Of a stretch of DNA of 64,000 nt, positions 36,164 to 42,975 are shown piece after piece. The notes beneath the pieces were generated by a model that was given only the letters and a program-made list of their open reading frames with translations, was not told the origin of the DNA and made no database searches. Both the position numbers and the translations under genes were made by a program. How positions within the stretch are numbered: position 1 is the first letter of the stretch; every line of letters begins with the position of its first letter. The DNA is from Jiangella anatolica (GTDB lineage Bacteria; Actinomycetota; Actinomycetes; Jiangellales; Jiangellaceae), in assembly GCF_003236295.1 (NCBI RefSeq), contig NZ_POTW01000016.1, positions 1-64,000 on the forward strand, given 5' to 3'.

Positions 36164-36182
36164 GGTACCCCTACCGGGTATC
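36164..36182. promoter_or_regulatory. Palindrome upstream of the GNAT gene
   Basis: GGTACCC-N5-GGGTATC (one mismatch in the dyad) lies 18 bp before the GNAT start codon, overlapping the likely promoter. It may be an operator; the cognate regulator is unknown. Confidence 0.3.
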
Positions 36183-36200
36183 TGTACCAGAGGAGCCGAC

Positions 36201-36671
36201 ATGAGCACGCAGCAGGTGGACATCGCGCCGGCGACGATCGCGGAGACCGACGCGCTGACCACGATGGTCCGCACCTCCGCCGCCTACTCCGGCGAGTACC
36301 GGACGATGGTCGCGAACCAGACAATCGACGCCGCGTACATCGAGCGGCACGTCGTCCGGGTCGCGCACGGCCCGGACGGCGAGCTGCTCGGGTTCGCGAC
36401 GCTCCAGGTCCCGGGGCGCGGCGGGCCCGGCGAGGGCGAGGTCGACTTCATGTTCGTCGCCGACGGGCTGCAGGGCCGCGGCATCGGCCGGCTGCTCGTC
36501 GACGACCTGCGGCGCGAGGCGGCGAAGCTCGGCCTGGTCCGGCTGCACGCCGTCTCGCACCCGCCGTCGGCCGGGTTCTACCGCAGCTGCGGCTTCCGCG
36601 ACGTCGGCGTCATCGAGCCGTACGGGCGGATCGGCTGGAGCCGACCGCACCTGATCCTGACGCTGGACTGA
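36201..36671 (+). CDS. GNAT family N-acetyltransferase
   Basis: 156 residues. The acetyl-CoA pyrophosphate-binding motif is VADGLQGRGIGRLLVDDL (residues about 90-107; Q/RxxGxG/A form), followed by LHAVSHPPSAGFYRSCGFRDVG, the usual motif B. It acetylates an amine on a small molecule or protein; the substrate is unknown. ATG 36201 has GAGGAG 6 nt upstream. Single-gene unit. Confidence 0.92.
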   Translation: MSTQQVDIAPATIAETDALTTMVRTSAAYSGEYRTMVANQTIDAAYIERHVVRVAHGPDGELLGFATLQVPGRGGPGEGEVDFMFVADGLQGRGIGRLLVDDLRREAAKLGLVRLHAVSHPPSAGFYRSCGFRDVGVIEPYGRIGWSRPHLILTLD

Positions 36672-36686
36672 CGGCGACGGTCTGAG

Positions 36687-37280
36687 TCAACGAGCCCGCA
36701 GCGCCTTGCGCAGTTGCCGGCGACGACGCCAGCCCGGCCGCCGGGCGCTGACCGAGCCCATGCTCGCCACGCCTGTGACCTGTACGACCGCACGCGGACC
36801 GGCCGGCGGCGGCACCCTGACGTCGACGGCGGAGAACCGGCTCTCGACGTCGACCTCGATCGCGACATCCTCGGGCACCACCAGCTGCAGCGACGAAGCG
36901 GACAGGTCCACCTCGATGTGGCAGCCGCGGCCGGCGAACTCGGCCTCGGTGAAGTCGAGCACGACCGCCGACATCGACGCGGTGACGGTGAGCCGCTCCG
37001 GCGCCACCCAGTGGCCGGTGCGCTGCCCGGGCGACCCCTGGGCGCGGATCGCCACCGGCTCCCCCGCCGGGCGCGCCGCCACGCCGTCGTCCAGATCGGC
37101 GATGACGGCGTCCAGCTCGCCGCGGGTGCGCGCGGCCAGCGCCGAGCCGAGCCGTTCGTCCAGCTCGTCCAGGCCCAGCCGCCCATCGGCGGCCGCCGCC
37201 CGGACCCGCTCGGCGACCTGCTCCCGCTCGGCGTCGGAGACCCGCTGCAGCGCGCGCCGGGCGGCGTCGTCATCGGCCAT
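36687..37280 (-). CDS. DUF1707 (SHOCT-like) and LiaF-type domain protein
   Basis: 197 residues. Residues 10-60 (VSDAEREQVAERVRAAAADGRLGLDELDERLG) are the DUF1707 SHOCT-like helical domain. The C-terminal half (about 100-175) is a beta-rich domain like that in LiaF / cell-wall-active antibiotic response proteins. No membrane segment; the end is very basic (RRPGWRRRRQLRKALRAR). Envelope-stress function is inferred from the family. Starts at ATG 37280; convergent with the GNAT gene. Confidence 0.85.
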   Translation of the reverse strand: MADDDAARRALQRVSDAEREQVAERVRAAAADGRLGLDELDERLGSALAARTRGELDAVIADLDDGVAARPAGEPVAIRAQGSPGQRTGHWVAPERLTVTASMSAVVLDFTEAEFAGRGCHIEVDLSASSLQLVVPEDVAIEVDVESRFSAVDVRVPPPAGPRAVVQVTGVASMGSVSARRPGWRRRRQLRKALRAR

Positions 37281-37318
37281 GGCGCGATCCTATGACCCGC
37301 CGCCCGGCGCACAGAGGG

Positions 37319-37483
37319 TCAGCGCTCCTCGCGGAACTCCACGTGCCGCTGCGCGACCGGGTCGTACTTGCGCAGCACCAGCCGGTCGGGGTCGTTGCGG
37401 CGGTTCTTCCGGGTGACGTAGGTGTACCCGGTGCCGGCCGTCGAGCGGAGCTTCACGACGGGGCGCAGTTCGGTGCGAGCCAT
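37319..37483 (-). CDS. rpmG: 50S ribosomal protein L33, zinc-free paralogue
   Basis: 54 residues ([20 protein letters not shown]...). It aligns with L33 but has no cysteines, so the CxxC zinc knuckles of the standard copy are missing. Such C- paralogues replace the zinc form when zinc is scarce and so free zinc. ATG 37483 has AAAGGA about 6 nt upstream. It lies 30 bp after the rpmJ paralogue, downstream of the Zur-type box. Confidence 0.95.
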   Translation of the reverse strand: MARTELRPVVKLRSTAGTGYTYVTRKNRRNDPDRLVLRKYDPVAQRHVEFREER

Positions 37484-37513
37484 GGGTGTCCTTTCAGGTG
37501 GTTCGGACGGCGG

Positions 37514-37636
37514 TCAGCCCTGCCGGGCCTTCAGCCGCGGGTTCTGCTTGTTGACGACGAACAACCGGCCACGCCTGCGCACGACCTGCGAGCCCGGCTG
37601 GTTCTTCACCGACCGGAGCGAATTGCGGACCTTCAT
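37514..37636 (-). CDS. rpmJ: 50S ribosomal protein L36, zinc-free paralogue
   Basis: 40 residues ([20 protein letters not shown]...). Homologous to L36 but without the Cys/His zinc ligands; the extra length relative to the 37-residue zinc form is typical for the C- type. ATG 37636 has GGAAGG 8 nt upstream. First gene of an rpmJ-rpmG pair under the Zur-type palindrome 16 bp upstream. Confidence 0.95.
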   Translation of the reverse strand: MKVRNSLRSVKNQPGSQVVRRRGRLFVVNKQNPRLKARQG

Positions 37637-37652
37637 GACGACACCTTCCTTC

Positions 37653-37667
37653 TGAGAACGCTTCTCA
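37653..37667. promoter_or_regulatory. Zur-box-like palindrome
   Basis: TGAGAACGCTTCTCA is a perfect 6-bp dyad around a 3-bp centre, 17 bp upstream of rpmJ. It agrees with the actinobacterial Zur consensus TGA-A-N-TT-T-CA form, and zinc-free L33/L36 genes are established Zur targets (for example in Streptomyces). The gap 37637-37818 contains no other recognisable signal. Confidence 0.75.
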
Positions 37668-37818
37668 TAACACCCTCAGTGCCGCCGCTGTTCCCCACCT
37701 CGACTCAGCGCGGTTTGACCCCTCCGCCGAGCGGCCGGTAACGTTCCCCACCCCTGAGCGACGCCTCTGTCGACTGGCGGGTGGGGCACTGCCCGCCCGA
37801 CTCGACGGAGGCTTCTTC

Positions 37819-39063
37819 GTGTCCACCGCTTCCCCACTCCGGCAGCGCGACTTCCGCCTGCTTCTGCTCGGCCAGACGACGAGCCAGTTCGGCGCTCAGG
37901 TCAGCGGCATCGCGATCCCGCTGCTCGCCGTCCTCACGCTCGACGCGTCGGCCCTCGAGGCCGGGCTGCTGGCCGCGGCGTCGACGCTCGCGTTCGCCGT
38001 CATCGGCCTGCCCGCCGGCGCCTGGATCGACCGCGCCCGCCGCCGCCCCATCCTGATCGCCGCCGACGCCGCCCGCGCCGCGTTGCTCGCCACGGTCCCG
38101 CTCGCCGCCGTGCTGGGCGTGCTGACGATGACCCAGCTGATCGTGGTCGCGCTGCTGACCGGCGTCGCCCGGGTGTTCTTCGACATCGGCTACCAGAGCT
38201 ACCTGCCGGTCGTGATCGGCCGCGACCGGGTGCTGGCCGGCAACTCCGCCATGGAGACCGTCCGCGCGTCGGGTCAGTTCGCCGGCCCGGGCCTGGGCGG
38301 CTGGCTGACCGGCCTGCTCGGCGGCGCGGCCGTCGTGCTGGTCCAGGCCGTGACGTTCGTCGTGTCGGCGATCGCGCTGGCCGCCATCCGCACCCCCGAG
38401 CCGGCCCCGTCACGGACCGCGCGCACCCACCTGCGCGCCGAGATCCGCGCCGGGCTCGCCTTCGTCCGGCACACGCCCGCCCTCCGTGCCACGGCCCTGA
38501 CCAGCGCCGTCGCCAACTTCGGCTTCGCCGTGGCCGCCGCGGTCTCGATGATCTTCATGACCCGGACGCTGCAGTTGCCCCCGTCGGCGATCGGCCTCGT
38601 CGTTGCCGCCGGGTCCGCGACAGTCATGGCCGCGGCGGCGGTGACGCCGTGGCTGTCGCGGAGGGTGGGGTCGGCCCGGATCGCCTGGCTGTGCCTCGTC
38701 GTCACCGGCCCGGCCGGCCTGCTGGTGCCGCTGGCCGAGCCCGGCTGGACGGCGATCGCGTTCCTCGTCGTGGGGATCGGCGCGGGCGAGGCCGGCCAGG
38801 TCGTCTACGCGATCGCCAGCGTGAGCCTGCGCCAGCGGATCACCCCCGACGCGCTGCTCGGCCGGGTCAACGCCACCATGCGGGTGCTGATCATGGGCGC
38901 GTTCCCGCTCGGCGGCCTGGCCGGCGGTGTGCTGGGCGAGCTGGCCGGGGCGCGGGCGACGCTCTGGGTGTGCGGCGTCCTGACGCTGCTCACGCCACTG
39001 CCGCTGTGGTGGACGCTGCGCCGTGTCCGCGACGTCGACGACCTCACCGCGGCCGCCTCGTGA
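37819..39063 (+). CDS. Major facilitator superfamily exporter
   Basis: 414 residues, twelve predicted helices, MFS_3/EntS-like subfamily. The loop 2-3 motif appears as GAWIDRARRRPILI (residues about 69-82) and the repeat as LGRVNATMRVLIMGAFPLGGLAGG near 350. It probably exports a drug or siderophore-like compound by proton antiport. GTG 37819 has GGAGG upstream. It is next to the Zur-type pair but on the opposite strand; no shared operator is evident. Confidence 0.9.
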   Translation: MSTASPLRQRDFRLLLLGQTTSQFGAQVSGIAIPLLAVLTLDASALEAGLLAAASTLAFAVIGLPAGAWIDRARRRPILIAADAARAALLATVPLAAVLGVLTMTQLIVVALLTGVARVFFDIGYQSYLPVVIGRDRVLAGNSAMETVRASGQFAGPGLGGWLTGLLGGAAVVLVQAVTFVVSAIALAAIRTPEPAPSRTARTHLRAEIRAGLAFVRHTPALRATALTSAVANFGFAVAAAVSMIFMTRTLQLPPSAIGLVVAAGSATVMAAAAVTPWLSRRVGSARIAWLCLVVTGPAGLLVPLAEPGWTAIAFLVVGIGAGEAGQVVYAIASVSLRQRITPDALLGRVNATMRVLIMGAFPLGGLAGGVLGELAGARATLWVCGVLTLLTPLPLWWTLRRVRDVDDLTAAAS

Positions 39064-39066
39064 GCA

Positions 39067-39636
39067 TCATGCGACGGTCGCGGCGCGCAGCGGTGCCAGC
39101 GCGCCGGCCCAGGTGACCAGTTCGTCGAGCATCGTCGCGGCGAGCGCGGCCTGCCGCTCGCGCGGCGCCGGGCGGACGAAGTCGGCGAAGTCGTCGTAGA
39201 GGGAGAGGGCGACCTGAGCGCGGACGTCGGCGACGAGGAGCATGCCCATGACGCCGCGGAGGTGCTCGACCGCGCGGATGCCGCCGTCGGCGCCGTAACC
39301 GACGAAGCCGGCGGCCTTGTGGCGCCACTCGGCGTAGACGAGGTCGATCGCGGTCTTCAGCACGCCCGGGTAGGAGTGGTTGTACTCCGGCGTCACGAAG
39401 ACGAACCCGTCGAACGCCGCGACCGTCTCAGCCAGCCGCAACGTGTGCGGACGGGAGTACTGGCCGGTCGACGCGGGCAGCGGCTCGTCCAGGTGCGGGA
39501 GGTCGAAGTCGGCGAGGTCGACCAGCTCGTACTCGGCGTCGCCGCGCTGTTTGGCCAGGTCGAGGAGCCACTGGGCGACGGCCGGGCCGACGCGGTCGGG
39601 CCGGGTGCTGCCGATGATGATCGCGATGCGTGTCAT
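39067..39636 (-). CDS. NADPH-dependent FMN reductase family protein
   Basis: 189 residues, flavodoxin-like fold. The FMN phosphate loop is IIGSTRPDRVGPAVA (residues 7-21), and PEYNHSYPGVLKTAIDLVYAEW (about 84-105) is the isoalloxazine-contact block of YieF/ChrR-like quinone or chromate reductases. It is divergent from the AraC-type regulator gene, with a perfect palindrome between them, so that regulator probably controls it. Confidence 0.92.
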   Translation of the reverse strand: MTRIAIIIGSTRPDRVGPAVAQWLLDLAKQRGDAEYELVDLADFDLPHLDEPLPASTGQYSRPHTLRLAETVAAFDGFVFVTPEYNHSYPGVLKTAIDLVYAEWRHKAAGFVGYGADGGIRAVEHLRGVMGMLLVADVRAQVALSLYDDFADFVRPAPRERQAALAATMLDELVTWAGALAPLRAATVA

Positions 39637-39696
39637 GTCCTCGACGCTAGGAACGAAACCCGGCCGGGGGTATGGGCGCGCGTCTCGCCGTCCTGC

Positions 39697-39735
39697 GCGA
39701 TCGTCTCGCGGCCGGCGGCGAGGCGAGACGATCGC
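39697..39735. promoter_or_regulatory. 13-bp perfect inverted repeat in the reductase/AraC intergenic region
   Basis: GCGATCGTCTCGC (39697-39709) and its exact complement (39723-39735) are separated by 13 bp, 15 bp before the AraC-type gene and 60 bp before the divergent reductase gene. A related half-site, cgcgtctcgcc, lies at 39679. Candidate operator for the AraC-type regulator. Confidence 0.5.
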
Positions 39736-39750
39736 CGTACGCTGGACGGC

Positions 39751-40674
39751 GTGGACCCCTTGAGCCAGGTCGTCGCCGTCATGCGGACCGGACGGCCGCA
39801 CTCGCTCCGGCTGCAGGCGGCCGGCACGTGGGGCTGGCGGTACCCGGAGGTGCGCGGCGCGGCCTTCCACGTCGTGCTGCAGGGATCGGGCTGGCTGCGC
39901 CCGGACTCCGGCGACCCGGTCCGGCTCAGCGCCGGCGACGTCGTCCTGTTCCCGCACGGCACCGGGCACGGGCTGTCCTCCGGCCCGTCGACGCCGCTGA
40001 CCGAGCTGTGCGAGGGCGATTCCGGGCACCGGGTCCTCGCCGCCGGGACGCAGGCGGACGCGCCCGAGCTCGTGGTGCTGTGCGGGCAGTACCTGCTCGA
40101 CCGCGACCGCCCGCACCCGATGCTGGCCGCGCTCCCCGACGTCGTGCTGCTGCCGAACCGGCTCGGCCGGCACCCGTCGCTGCACGCCGCGGTCGAGCTG
40201 CTCGGCCGCGAGGTCGAGGCGCCGGAGGCCGGGTCCGACCTCGTCGTGCCGGCCCTGCTCGACGTGCTGCTGCTGTACGTGCTGCGGGCCTGGTTCAGCG
40301 GGACGGACTGCGCGGGGACGCACACGGCCGGCTGGGGCGCGGCACTGAGCGACGACGCCGTGGCCGCCGCGCTCGCCGTCATCCATGCGAGCCCGGAGCG
40401 GCCGTGGACGGTGGAGTCGCTGGGCGCGGTGGCGGGACTGTCGCGGGCGGCGTTCGCGCGCCGGTTCAGCGCGCTCGTCGGCACCGCGCCGCTGGCCTAT
40501 CTGACCTGGTGGCGGATGACGACGGCGGCGCGGCTGCTGGCCGAGACCGACCTGCCGGTCGGCGCCGTCGCCCGCCGTGTCGGCTACGCCTCGGAGTTCG
40601 CGTTCGCAGCCGCGTTCAAGCGTGAGTACGCCCGGCCGCCGGGCCGGTATCGCAGCGAGCGGACGGCCGCCTGA
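39751..40674 (+). CDS. AraC-family transcriptional regulator with cupin sensor domain
   Basis: 307 residues from GTG 39751. Residues about 10-190 form a cupin-type ligand domain (RLSAGDVVLFPHGTGHGLSS). Residues about 205-305 hold two helix-turn-helix motifs of the AraC family: WTVESLGAVAGLSRAAFARRF and LPVGAVARRVGYASEFAFAAAF, ending in PPGRYR. Members of this cupin subfamily often control adjacent reductase or dehydrogenase genes. Its 3' end overlaps the convergent FMN reductase gene by 59 bp. Confidence 0.93.
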   Translation: MDPLSQVVAVMRTGRPHSLRLQAAGTWGWRYPEVRGAAFHVVLQGSGWLRPDSGDPVRLSAGDVVLFPHGTGHGLSSGPSTPLTELCEGDSGHRVLAAGTQADAPELVVLCGQYLLDRDRPHPMLAALPDVVLLPNRLGRHPSLHAAVELLGREVEAPEAGSDLVVPALLDVLLLYVLRAWFSGTDCAGTHTAGWGAALSDDAVAAALAVIHASPERPWTVESLGAVAGLSRAAFARRFSALVGTAPLAYLTWWRMTTAARLLAETDLPVGAVARRVGYASEFAFAAAFKREYARPPGRYRSERTAA

Positions 40675-41197
40675 GCTCGGTGACGGCGGCAGCCAGCAGG
40701 CCCGCGTGCCGCACCGCCCACGCGTCGGCGAGCACCGCGACGTCGGCCAGCTCACCCTCGTCGACGACGAACGACGCGACCGGCAGGGCCGCGCCAAGGC
40801 TGTCCAGGACGGGGCGCAGCTGCAGGTCGGCGGCTCGGCGCTCCGACGGCGTGCGCGAGAGCGTCACCGGGACGACGACCGTGCCGCCGAGCGCGGCGTC
40901 GGGCAGCCGGTCGAGGAACAGCTTGAGGACGCCGGTGTACGACGCCCGGCTGACCGGCGTCGCCAGCACGACGACATCGGCGCCGATCACCGTGTCGACC
41001 AGCTGCGCGACGCCCGCGGACGGGACGCCGACGAGGTCGGGCACGTACGCCGTCAGGTCGACGACGTCGCGCCAGACCGGCGGCTGCGGCAGCCGGCCGG
41101 CCAGCTCGACCGCGAACGCCGCCGCGACCGCCCGGATCCGCGACGACGGCGCCGTCCCGGCCGTCAGCACCACCAGGTCGACGGGGCGATCGGGCAT
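40616..41197 (-). CDS. NADPH-dependent FMN reductase (SsuE/MsuE-like)
   Basis: 193 residues, flavodoxin-like. LTAGTAPSSRIRAVA replaces the usual GSxRxxS phosphate loop; VVLATPVSRASYTGVLKLFLDRL (about 75-97) is the conserved flavin-contact block of SsuE/MsuE-like reductases that supply FMNH2 to alkanesulfonate monooxygenases. No monooxygenase is in the window. ATG 41197 has GAGGAG 6 nt upstream. The last 59 bp overlap the convergent AraC gene. A palindrome lies 34 bp upstream. Confidence 0.88.
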   Translation of the reverse strand: MPDRPVDLVVLTAGTAPSSRIRAVAAAFAVELAGRLPQPPVWRDVVDLTAYVPDLVGVPSAGVAQLVDTVIGADVVVLATPVSRASYTGVLKLFLDRLPDAALGGTVVVPVTLSRTPSERRAADLQLRPVLDSLGAALPVASFVVDEGELADVAVLADAWAVRHAGLLAAAVTELRRPSARCDTGPAAGRTHA

Positions 41198-41230
41198 GAC
41201 GGCTCCTCGGTCGGGCGGCGGCGAGGCTTT

Positions 41231-41251
41231 ATCCTATCAACTCAGTAGGAT
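41231..41251. promoter_or_regulatory. Palindrome ATCCTA-N9-TAGGAT upstream of the SsuE-like gene
   Basis: A perfect 6-bp dyad with 9-bp spacer lies 34-54 bp upstream of the reductase start, where an operator over a promoter is expected. It is one of few AT-containing stretches in this gap. A sulfur-starvation regulator would fit the gene product, but I cannot name it. Confidence 0.4.
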
Positions 41252-41310
41252 TTAGCGGGACGCGAAAACTCGCGCGCGAGCCGCGGCCGCCGGATGTTAC
41301 CGTCGGCCGC

Positions 41311-41361
41311 ATGCAGCGCGCTGACGTGACGACGACGCCGGAGACGGTCCCGGCGCGCTGA
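41311..41361 (+). CDS. Threonine-rich leader peptide of the short ThrRS gene
   Basis: A 16-codon reading frame encodes MQRADVTTTPETVPAR with four ACG threonine codons (7, 8, 9 and 12), 83 bp before the synthetase gene. A GC-rich hairpin follows after 14 bp. Threonine-codon runs ahead of a hairpin are the hallmark of ribosome-mediated attenuation: slow decoding when charged tRNA-Thr is low would favour an antiterminator. Such leaders are known for amino-acid genes in actinobacteria. No strong ribosome-binding site is seen, and GTG 41326 is an alternative start that keeps all four threonines. Confidence 0.65.
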   Translation: MQRADVTTTPETVPAR

Positions 41362-41375
41362 TTCCTGTCCACCGA

Positions 41376-41400
41376 CGCCCGGGGCGAGTGCCCCGGAGCG
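41376..41400 (+). terminator. Attenuator hairpin upstream of the short ThrRS gene
   Basis: Stem CCGGGGC/GCCCCGG (41379-41385 with 41390-41396, loop GAGT) extends by three pairs past a bulged A. No U tract follows. Bases 41351-41356 (CGGCGC, inside the leader ORF) can pair with 41398-41403 (GCGCCG), a possible competing antiterminator. Confidence 0.5.
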
Positions 41401-41443
41401 CCGCCGCGTGGTCCACTCGCCTCGAACACCTGAGGAGACCACG

Positions 41444-42655
41444 ATGCACGACCATCGCAAGCTCGGCCGCGAGCTGGAGCTGTTCGGCTCCGACCCGCTG
41501 ATCGGCGCCGGCCTGCCGTACTGGCTGCCGGCCGGCGCTGCCGTCCGCCACGCGCTGGAGGAGTACGTCCACGCCGTCGAGCGACGGGCCGGCTACCAGC
41601 ACGTCCACTCCCCCGTCCTGGCCAAGCGCGAGCTGTACGAGCTGTCCGGCCACTGGTCGCACTACCGCGACGACATGTTCGCGCCGATGCCAGCCGGCGG
41701 CGAGGAGCTCGTGCTGCGGCCGAGCCTCTGCCCGCACCACGCGCTGATCTACCGCTCCCGCGGCCGCTCGTACCGCGAGCTGCCGCTGCGGATCGCCGAG
41801 CTCGGCGGCATGTACCGCGCCGAGGCGTCCGGCGTGCTCGGCGGGCTGACCAGGGTGCGGGCCATCCAGCTCAACGACGCGCACATCTTCTGCCCGGTCG
41901 ACGCCGCCGCGCAGGAGGCGGCCGCCGCGCTCGCGCTGATCCGCGACGCCTACGCGGCGATGGGCATCGAGCCGGCCCGGGTCCGGCTGTCGCTGCCCGG
42001 CCCCGGCGGCAAGTACGCGGGCTCGTCCGCGGCGTGGGAGCGCTCGGCCGAGCTGCTGGTCGAGGCGCTGGCCGTGTCGGGCCTCTCGTACGAGGCGGAG
42101 GAGGGCGAGGCGGCGTTCTACGGTCCCAAGATCGACGTGCAGATCGTCGACGCGGCCGGCCGCGAGTCGACCCTGTCCACCGTCCAGATCGACTTCCACC
42201 TGCCGGAGCGGTTCGGCCTGGAGTACGTCGGCGCCGACGGCGAACGGCACCGGCCGGTGATCGTGCACCGCAGCATCGTCGGCAGCCTGGAGCGGGCGGT
42301 CGCGCAGCTGATCGAGGTGCACGGCGGCGCGTTCCCGGCCTGGCTGGCGCCGGTGCAGGTGGCGATCGTGCCGGTCGCTGCCGGGCAGTCCGCCGCGGCC
42401 GAGGCTGTGCTGGCGCGCTGCCTCGACGCCGGACTGCGGGCGGAGATCTCCGGGGCGGACGACGGCAGCGTCGGCGCCCGCGTGCACGCCGCCAGGCTGG
42501 CGCCGTACGTCGCCGTCGTCGGCCCGCGGGAGGCGGCGGATGACGAGGTCGCGCTCCGGCTGCGTGACGGCGGGCGGCTCGAACCGCTGGCTGTTGTAGA
42601 GGCGGTGGCGCGGATCGCCGCGCGGGTCGGTGGCCGGTCGGCGGAGCTCTGGTGA
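41444..42655 (+). CDS. Short threonyl-tRNA synthetase paralogue lacking TGS and editing domains
   Basis: 403 residues, against about 640-690 for a standard ThrRS. It begins directly at the class II catalytic core: motif 2 region LRPSLCPHH..YRELPLRIAELGGMYRAE, and motif 3 HRSIVGSLERAV. The three zinc ligands that recognise threonine are kept (C96, H147, H275, equivalent to E. coli C334, H385, H511), so it should be active. The anticodon-binding domain (about 300-395) is present. The N-terminal TGS and the Ser-tRNA editing domain are absent. ATG 41444 has GAGGAG 6 nt upstream. The threonine leader and hairpin upstream imply induction by threonyl-tRNA shortage. It might be a resistant back-up enzyme. 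Confidence 0.92.
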   Translation: MHDHRKLGRELELFGSDPLIGAGLPYWLPAGAAVRHALEEYVHAVERRAGYQHVHSPVLAKRELYELSGHWSHYRDDMFAPMPAGGEELVLRPSLCPHHALIYRSRGRSYRELPLRIAELGGMYRAEASGVLGGLTRVRAIQLNDAHIFCPVDAAAQEAAAALALIRDAYAAMGIEPARVRLSLPGPGGKYAGSSAAWERSAELLVEALAVSGLSYEAEEGEAAFYGPKIDVQIVDAAGRESTLSTVQIDFHLPERFGLEYVGADGERHRPVIVHRSIVGSLERAVAQLIEVHGGAFPAWLAPVQVAIVPVAAGQSAAAEAVLARCLDAGLRAEISGADDGSVGARVHAARLAPYVAVVGPREAADDEVALRLRDGGRLEPLAVVEAVARIAARVGGRSAELW

Positions 42656-42659
42656 CGAT

Positions 42660-42975
42660 GCCGGGGTTCTCGTGCGCCGGGCTCTCGTTGGTTGGGTTCG
42701 CCACGTTCGGGTGCCCCCCTCGCTTGCCCATTGTCCGGTCTCGGGACCACGCCTCAAGTCCGCGCGCCCTGGCGGCGCTTGGACTTGACCCGTGATCCCG
42801 AGACCGGGGGCAAGACTCGGAGGGGGCCACCCGGAGAAGGGGCCCTGGCTCTCGGGCTCGCTGGGCTTTTGGTTCGTTGGCCGCTTGCGGTTCGCTTGTG
42901 GGCTTTCTTTTGTTGGCTACCGGCTTCGCTGTCCTCTGTGTTCGCTGGCCGCTGTCTGGTCGCTTGCTGTGCTCT
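42660..42975 (-). repeat. Strand-skewed intergenic element, copy B
   Basis: The gap between the ThrRS and sigma genes (42656-42916) holds no gene. Read on the minus strand, it shows the same order of blocks as the element at 18.8-19.0 kb: AGCGA/GGCCAGCGAAC units, GTAGCCAAC, GAGCCAGGGCCCC (42851-42830) and AACGTGGCGAACCCAACC (from 42707 down to 42676). It carries an extra hairpin (42735-42807) and runs into the last 20 codons of the sigma factor gene. Confidence 0.7.
42735..42807. terminator. Large imperfect hairpin within copy B
   Basis: Outer arms CCGGTCTCGGGA (42735-42746) and its complement (42796-42807) are perfect over 12 bp; inner arms CAAGTCC (42755-42761) and GGACTTG (42781-42787) stack inside. 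It lies 80 bp beyond the ThrRS stop and may terminate both flanking genes, or be a structured part of the element. Confidence 0.55.

Noticed and set aside
41376-41443. T-box riboswitch for the ThrRS gene
   Set aside because: No T-box sequence, specifier stem or conserved antiterminator bulge; the leader peptide with Thr codons explains the region better.
41444-42655. Part of a borrelidin- or obafluorin-type biosynthetic cluster (self-resistance ThrRS)
   Set aside because: No polyketide, NRPS or related biosynthetic gene occurs in the flanking 20 kb, so cluster membership is not supported here.
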